The position numbers were made by a program, and so were the translations under genes. Source: Cylicocyclus nassatus (taxonomy: Eukaryota; Nematoda; Chromadorea; Rhabditida; Strongylidae). Taken from it: 64,000 bases of DNA. The notes beneath the pieces were generated by a model. That model worked only from the letters and a program-made list of their open reading frames with translations, searched no databases and had not been told where the DNA came from. Below, piece by piece: positions 58,804 through 64,000 of the stretch (its first letter is position 1; the number at the start of each line of letters is the position of its first letter). The stretch is taken from positions 3,270,123-3,334,122 of the forward strand of contig CATQJL010000112.1 in NCBI GenBank assembly GCA_958299035.1. Reading direction: 5' to 3'.

Positions 58804-59008
58804 TCAGCGTTCATCTTGCTGAAACGGTAACCCTAGCATACTGTTCGCATCCGTCGGGCTCGAATGCGCGTCGCCTCCGGGGAACGCCCTAGCTTTTACT
58901 CCGAATTCTTGATGAGACATAAAAGAGCATCTGATGCGACGAATTGTCTTCTTCAGCCGGCTTGTCGCTTGCCATCCTTTGGGTTAGCAGCCTGACGCTG
59001 GATTCGTG

Positions 59009-59109
59009 GGGCAGAGCTTTTTGCCAAGGAAATTAGTCCCACCGCGGAACCGAACCTGTGATCTTCCTCGCCAGAGTCAAGGGCACTAACCTCTCGGCCA
59101 GCTCTGCCC
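59009..59109 (-). ncRNA. tRNA-like RNA polymerase III promoter head of the LINE
   Basis: The minus strand begins GGGCAGAGCTGGCCGAGAGG. An A box (TGGCCGAGAGG, 59100-59090) and a B box (GGTTCGGTTCC, 59056-59046) stand 33 bp apart, both fitting tRNA consensus. The first nine bases GGGCAGAGC pair perfectly with GCTCTGCCC at 59017-59009, and with a seven-pair reading U8, A14 and G18-type positions fall in register and CCCA follows the stem. However, about 28 nt separate the B box from the 3' strand, so this is not a functional tRNA. It starts one base inside the target duplication, so it is the element's own 5' end. Confidence 0.7.
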
Positions 59110-59126
59110 TCCGCTTTGAAATAGAG

Positions 59127-60090
59127 TAGATCATCGATTTGTTGCATTCGTAATGCTCTGGCCGCTAGGAGCGATGATATAAATTTTTCTGAAATGTGTC
59201 GCTTAGTAGCTTCTTTTTCTGCTATGAGCTGCAATAATATGGAAGTCAATATATGTCTAATGATTAGGAAGTTCAATTAGTTTATGCGGTAACAGCAGAA
59301 TGTCTTGGAAAATATCTGTAAAGCACAAAACGAAGTTTTGCGCACCATGGGCTTCTTAATCTGCAGCTGTCTTTCGAATTTACGGCTATTCCTTAACTAG
59401 TAATTCAAATGTTCAATGATTGATCGTTAATTCTATTTTAGTTGATGTTTGATTGATTTGGAAATCAATGCTGGAGCAACTCGTGATGCAGGTCGCAACC
59501 CGAGTAAGAAAGCAGGAACTCGTTGCCTCTAAATCGTTCGCGCTTCCGACCGTTCCCGACCGGATCACTCTTACTGATGCGCCCCAAGCTGGTGCCTTGA
59601 AATCTTCTGAATTATTTTCTCTACTAATGTGAAGCGAGCTGCGGTAAGCTGAGAGAACTGAACGAGTAGAAAAATAAAAACTGTAGAACACCGTACTTTC
59701 AAGCATTGCAGCACTTAGGCCAGCCTTGAGTGGCAGTTGTAAAGACTTTTTCCATCACAATTTGTTCCAAGTAAAAGTCAGAGAAACTCAAACATTCAAA
59801 CCCCGCAAATCCTGAGATGCAAGTCTTCTATTTCCAAAATCAAAGCGTGACTCAATGTGCCCTACACTCAAGCACTTTCTGTCATGGTGCATTTGCATGT
59901 GTCACAACTTCGGCTTCATCGAAAACGCAGGGACTACTCGAATGAGGCGAATGGAAGGAAGAAAAGGATGAATGTGACAATAAAGATATCATCAACATCA
60001 GTAAGTAACAGTCATTTGAGTAGTAACGGTTATTTTCTGGATCGCATTAGGTGCTTTGACATTAAGACTTTCCTAGCGCTAGATCAAAAA
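59127..60090. other. Right part of duplicated repeat copy B
   Basis: Continuation of the repeat after the LINE. No coding frame with a recognisable product. Confidence 0.5.
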
Positions 60091-63000
60091 TAATTTGAGG
60101 GCATAAGAGGTGAAGCATAATGAATGAATCCATTCATTATTTTTTTCTTCAGAGATTGGACTTTTGACACCTTAACGGGAAAATTCGAGAAGCCATCACA
60201 GGTAATTTGACTCATGAGAGACAGCATTTCCCTTGGCACTTATGTAGCCCATTTTCAAGGGTTTCATTCCGAGCACCTGCTATACTATGTATTCCAATTT
60301 CACGCGCTTCCCTTAAAGAAAAGATTGCTTATTCCTATTGAGCCGTGGAATGGCTCCAATGTCGTCGTTTTTTAGATAGAGAAGATTGTGTATATGGTAT
60401 ATGTGTTTTTCCATAGTTTTCCAAACTTATTCCAGCTTTCTCTCATGTCAACGCCGATTATCGAATTGTTGCCTGTAGGTACACTGTAATAAGGCAATCC
60501 TTACCATTTACCATATCTATCTTTACCATATCTATCTTTTGTATCTTATCTATTACCGAATACTAGGTCACATTTCGTTCGCTTATGTATGCGGGTGTGA
60601 ATGAGGACGCAGGTCGTAAGTTGTTTTGTTTCTCAAGTAAAGCTGCAAAAACACTCAACATTTTGACAAGAACGCTGAAAAATCGCCATCTAAGTCATAA
60701 TGAATCGCTTATGCTAGTGCATTTCGATGAAGCTGCGATGGATTTGGTCTAGCCTCATTCTCAGCTGCATTTGAAAAATACAGATATAAGGCCTGTGCAT
60801 GTTGGAACCATTTATAATTGATGGAGAAAAGCTCAGATGTACAGGAGAAACGTGAAATGTAGGTAGGGGAAGGAATACCTCGATTAGACGCAGTTTATGT
60901 GCTGGTACTAACACAGTATTCACTGGCATAGCAAAAGACCAGGTCCGCCGAGGCGGCGCTTATTTGAGATATTCGTTCCTCTACTATGAAATGCGGTTTC
61001 CGGGTTTATACTAGGTACGATGTGATCACTACAAAGAGAGTCGAATGCATTATACTATGCTGAGCGGCACAACCTAAAAACTTACATCACAATAAAAATG
61101 CCTTACTGCAGTGGCAGTTAGGAGATCGCGGCTAGATCAAAGGCCGATTTGTGCATAAATTTACAACGCAGAACTACATAAATCCAAGACCTAGACGGGA
61201 TGAGTCGATCTGTGGATTTTATGCATGAATACACTCAAAACCGTGATAGACAAAGTATAAATTCTGCTGGAAACGGATGCACAGGATCCACCATAACTAA
61301 TCAAGTTATCGAACATTGGTTTCTGCTTCCAGGATTGCATAATTTATCTTTTTTCCATCGAAATCAAACTTGCTTTTCATCGACCGTACCAGCAATCTAT
61401 ATTTATACATGATTACAACAGGTACAAAAACGTGACCAGTGCTGTAACTACAGTCTTTTCTGATCAGTACAAAACCAAGTTGAATCCAAATAGGCTCAAA
61501 TAAAATCAGTAAAATCTAGGAAATTTACACAATATACCGTAATTCGTGCTTTTAGTAGCGACCGATGCAATGGAGGACTTTTTAGTAGCTGTTGTTCCAT
61601 AATCGATATCAGTTTTGTCTCTCAAAATCCGTTAGTGAATCAGGCTGAGATTTTCATTTTTGAGAGAGATTGCGAGTATATGAGTGAAAATAGGCAAATA
61701 TCCAGCGTTTTTCTGCTTTTTAATGGATTTGCCTTGACTGAAAAGGAGCTTGCGACAGTCTATAGTAACATCGCAATATGGAAACCGCCTGCTGAGCAAC
61801 TGCTACATGGTGCCATGCATTGAGTTGCTTTTTAGCAGATGTCCGCACGGAGAAGGCCCTTTCTGGGTGTATCTCATAAGAGTGGTAGAAGTTTACTGGA
61901 AAATTTCGTTGATGATTAAGTCGGCACTCAAATGCTGAAAAATCTCGACATCTCTGGTGCATTCACCTTCGCAAAGCGACGAAACACCAATTTCCTTTTC
62001 TTCTTAAGCAACAGCTCAAAACGGGCACGCGCGTACTGGAAGGAGCGATTTGCTTGTCTGATGGGCTGCTGCGAAGTAGATGGGTAAGAGAGTGGGGGGG
62101 GGGAGGAGAGGGAAGAAAGCAAGGCTTCTCATTGTCAGACATCTCGGTGACGATTGCCAACAGCTTCAATTCGAACAGCCGAAGAATGAGGGAAGGAGTC
62201 ACAGTCAAGAATTGCGCTGCATGCGAAAGACTCAAAAAAGCAATGATTCAAATTGTCTTTGCTGTATGATGTATTTGCGAGTCAGGCGTGAAAGCTTACA
62301 ACCGTATTCAATCTTATTCATGTACCTTTTGCTCACTGTTTGACTTAAGGATGTGCCTCGCCAGAGTTTTTAACAGAGGACATCCTAAGGGACATAAATT
62401 TAAGAATATATGTACCTCATTACTATTGTCTTTGGGACATTTCGCATTAAAAAATTACAGCTTAGATGCCACAAATCTTCATCATGGCTGATTCATGGAT
62501 CGAATATCGTGTTTCTCAACCGATATCATGTTCTTTGGAGACGAAACCATTGTTCAACATTTACTCGACACGGCTGAAAACAGGGCCCGCGACGTGCTTG
62601 GGCAAATGACAAGCTGGAAATCGTTTTCAGTGTAAAAATCAAAGTGGATATCTTTTTTGCGGAACCGGGATGAAGCCCCAAAAAATGACAGTTGAAATGG
62701 AAAACAAGCCTGGGCCCTTCCCCACAGAAAGGGCTTTCGCGCGCGTCAAGTCGCGCCATCGCTGATTGCCGCACGCGCGACGTCGCCCAACCGATGCATG
62801 GAACGGCATACATGACTATTTCTCAAAGCATGCGTAGCAAAGTGACACCAATTTGCACAAATGAACGAACATGGGCTAGCGGAGACAAGGAATGAAAAAT
62901 TATGAAAAACTTGAGCAAATGGATGGATTACTAAGCTCTTCTTAGAAAATCTCATAATTGACGAGTGAAGATGTGAATTAAAATTCGCAAAGCACAATTG

Positions 63001-63750
63001 ACGATATGGCACAAACTTGGTATGTATGCGGGCACGGGCCTTTAGAAGTTAACTGAGAAATTTCATGAAAAAATTGTGTGACTGAAGGTCATTACAAGCT
63101 TTTTTTTCTGAAAATTCCACCATCAAAATAGAAAAATGGCTCGTTTGCAACGCACAGATGACGATATTGCATGAAATTTCGGTGTATGCGCAGCGAGACT
63201 AGAGAGCAAAATAGAAAAATTATGAAAAACTTATGTGAATAAAGAGCGTGTCCAATTTTTTTCTAATTTAGGTGTACGATTGCCCACCTAAAGCCCACTG
63301 AGATTGGCAAAACTTCCATTTCACATAAGGGTTTTGAAATTTTTACATAAATCAGTTCTACACCTAAAGTCTAGTACACAGTAACATTTTGGTTCCAAAA
63401 CTCCTCCACTCACCCTTGTTAGGATATGGACTTGCAATGACGCCAGTGCTCTAGAGAAAGAAAGCGCGCCCTAATCGAACAACTTAGGTAGCTGGCGGAA
63501 TCAATTGGGAAGTCGTAAAAATCAACCATTGTCCATTTGCCACCCTCTGCTGGGCCGTGACTGAAACAATAGATTTACATATTTGGGGCAGTGAGAACTG
63601 GAAATCATTAACGTTCACTTCGCAGAGGGGGAGGAGTAAATCCAAGCTGGTTTCCAATACCAGACGTTAAAACCAGACAGAATTTACTGCCTCTTCACTG
63701 CGGTATTCATTCGCAGAAGAATGTCCTCTCTTCACTGAGTATCTGAAAAA
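60091..63750. other. No recognised gene
   Basis: AT-rich. It includes a short tandem (TACCATATCTATCTT twice near 60510-60540), a G-run near 62093, and a purine-rich stretch at 62090-62120. Small frames on both strands have no known product. Confidence 0.4.
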
Positions 63751-63753
63751 ATT

Positions 63754-64000
63754 TTTTTTTACTTAGATAACTCGGCTTCAGGGGCCGTGCGGACCCCAGC
63801 AAAGAAGTTCCCATTTTTCCATGTGCAAGTTCGTACCTAGCTGATTTCTCATCTGGTCCATCAGTTCCACGAACACGTCTGCCCATCTCGTTGAAGGTCT
63901 TCCTTGGGGACGTTCTACTTCGCGAGGAATCCACTCGAATGTCCTTAGTGTCCATCTGTCGTCTGTTCTTCTCATAATGTGACCGTGTCATCGAGACTAC
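63754..64000 (-). mobile_element. 3' end of a second RTE-type LINE, continuing past the window edge
   Basis: The minus strand encodes GHIMRRTDDRWTLRTFEWIP and then REVERPQGRPSTRWADVFVE, the diagnostic C-terminal tail of RTE-clade proteins (R-W-T...W-I-P-R...GRP-TRW-D). The frame runs to about 63778. The segment ends near a run of A residues at 63753. Its tail differs from the LINE at 56 kb, so it belongs to a different lineage. The frame upstream is broken by a TGA near the window edge, so this copy is probably also defective. Confidence 0.8.

Larger units (their letters stand above)
55937..59110 (-). mobile_element. Full-length RTE-class non-LTR retrotransposon (broken)
   Basis: A 3.17-kb minus-strand LINE. 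It is flanked by 16-bp direct repeats CCGCTTTGAAATAAAG (55921-55936) and CCGCTTTGAAATAGAG (59111-59126), differing at one base. In element order it has a tRNA-like head (59109-59009), a short 5' UTR, an apurinic-type endonuclease region, a reverse transcriptase and a Lys/Arg-rich C-terminal tail. It ends in about nine A residues next to the target repeat. Reading frames are broken at several points, so this copy cannot be active. The 5' completeness is unusual, because most LINE copies are 5'-truncated. Confidence 0.92.
55670..60090 (+). repeat. Duplicated repeat, copy B, split by a LINE
   Basis: Left part 55670-55936 and right part 59111-60090 together match copy A (51620-53370 without its foldback). 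The LINE at 55937-59110 interrupts it at a site that copy A preserves uninterrupted as CCGCTGTGAGATAAGGTAGA. The middle of the right part (59180-59620) is poorly conserved with A. Nothing coding is recognised. Confidence 0.65.

Noticed and set aside
59009..59109. A genuine tRNA gene (Leu- or Ser-like)
   Set aside because: A and B boxes and acceptor pairing are good, but the B-box-to-acceptor distance is about 28 nt, and it coincides with the LINE 5' end, so it is a tRNA-like head.
1..64000. CRISPR arrays, bacterial operons, phage genes
   Set aside because: No regularly spaced repeats and no bacterial gene organisation; the spliced gene and LINEs are eukaryotic.

Overview
This is nematode nuclear DNA. 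It is AT-rich and intron-rich, with short introns of about 50-110 bp in one gene block, acceptors of the TTTTCAG/TTTCCAG type, and many small transposable elements with TA target duplications. Gene content is very low for 64 kb, and long G or C homopolymer runs are common. This suggests a repeat-rich, possibly parasitic clade V nematode rather than a compact Caenorhabditis-like genome; genus and species are inference and cannot be settled here.

The one gene I recognise with confidence is a minus-strand neurabin/spinophilin orthologue (C. elegans nab-1 family) in 0.9-19.9 kb. I could define 15 exons by splice sites, phase and homology. In transcript order they are: an ATG exon preceded by a perfect acceptor (19770-19862), a proline-rich exon (16889-16981), two linker exons (9612-9694, 8959-9124), the PP1-binding RVxF exon (6815-7061), three PDZ-domain exons (5180-4608), four coiled-coil exons (3767-3106), a linker (2070-2229), and two SAM-domain exons (1312-934). 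Phases join throughout except for one ambiguous donor near 8960. The predicted product is about 680 residues. Neurabins are scaffolds that bring protein phosphatase 1 to F-actin at synapses and cell junctions.

The rest is mostly mobile and repeat DNA. (i) A TA-flanked mini-element family with three copies (126, 11937, 48507). (ii) Two abutting TA elements at 22525-23240. (iii) A 3.74-kb near-perfect palindrome at 26145-29881, with 1.78-kb arms and a 186-bp spacer. (iv) A 415-bp inverted-repeat element at 33359. (v) A mariner-like terminus at 36740. (vi) A 1.06-kb hAT-type element with a perfect 8-bp target duplication at 54059-55121. (vii) A full-length but broken RTE-class LINE at 55937-59110, flanked by a 16-bp target duplication and starting with a tRNA-like head carrying A and B boxes. 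(viii) The 3' end of a second RTE at the right edge. The LINE sits inside one copy (B) of a duplicated repeat. The other copy (A, 51.6-53.4 kb) preserves the empty LINE site but holds its own 0.7-kb foldback element.

Between 24 and 46 kb there are a few GC-richer open frames that may be exons (24.1-24.5, 29.9-30.3, 32.8-33.0, 35.6-36.2 kb). I recognise none of them, and for three the coding strand is uncertain. Large stretches show nothing I can name.
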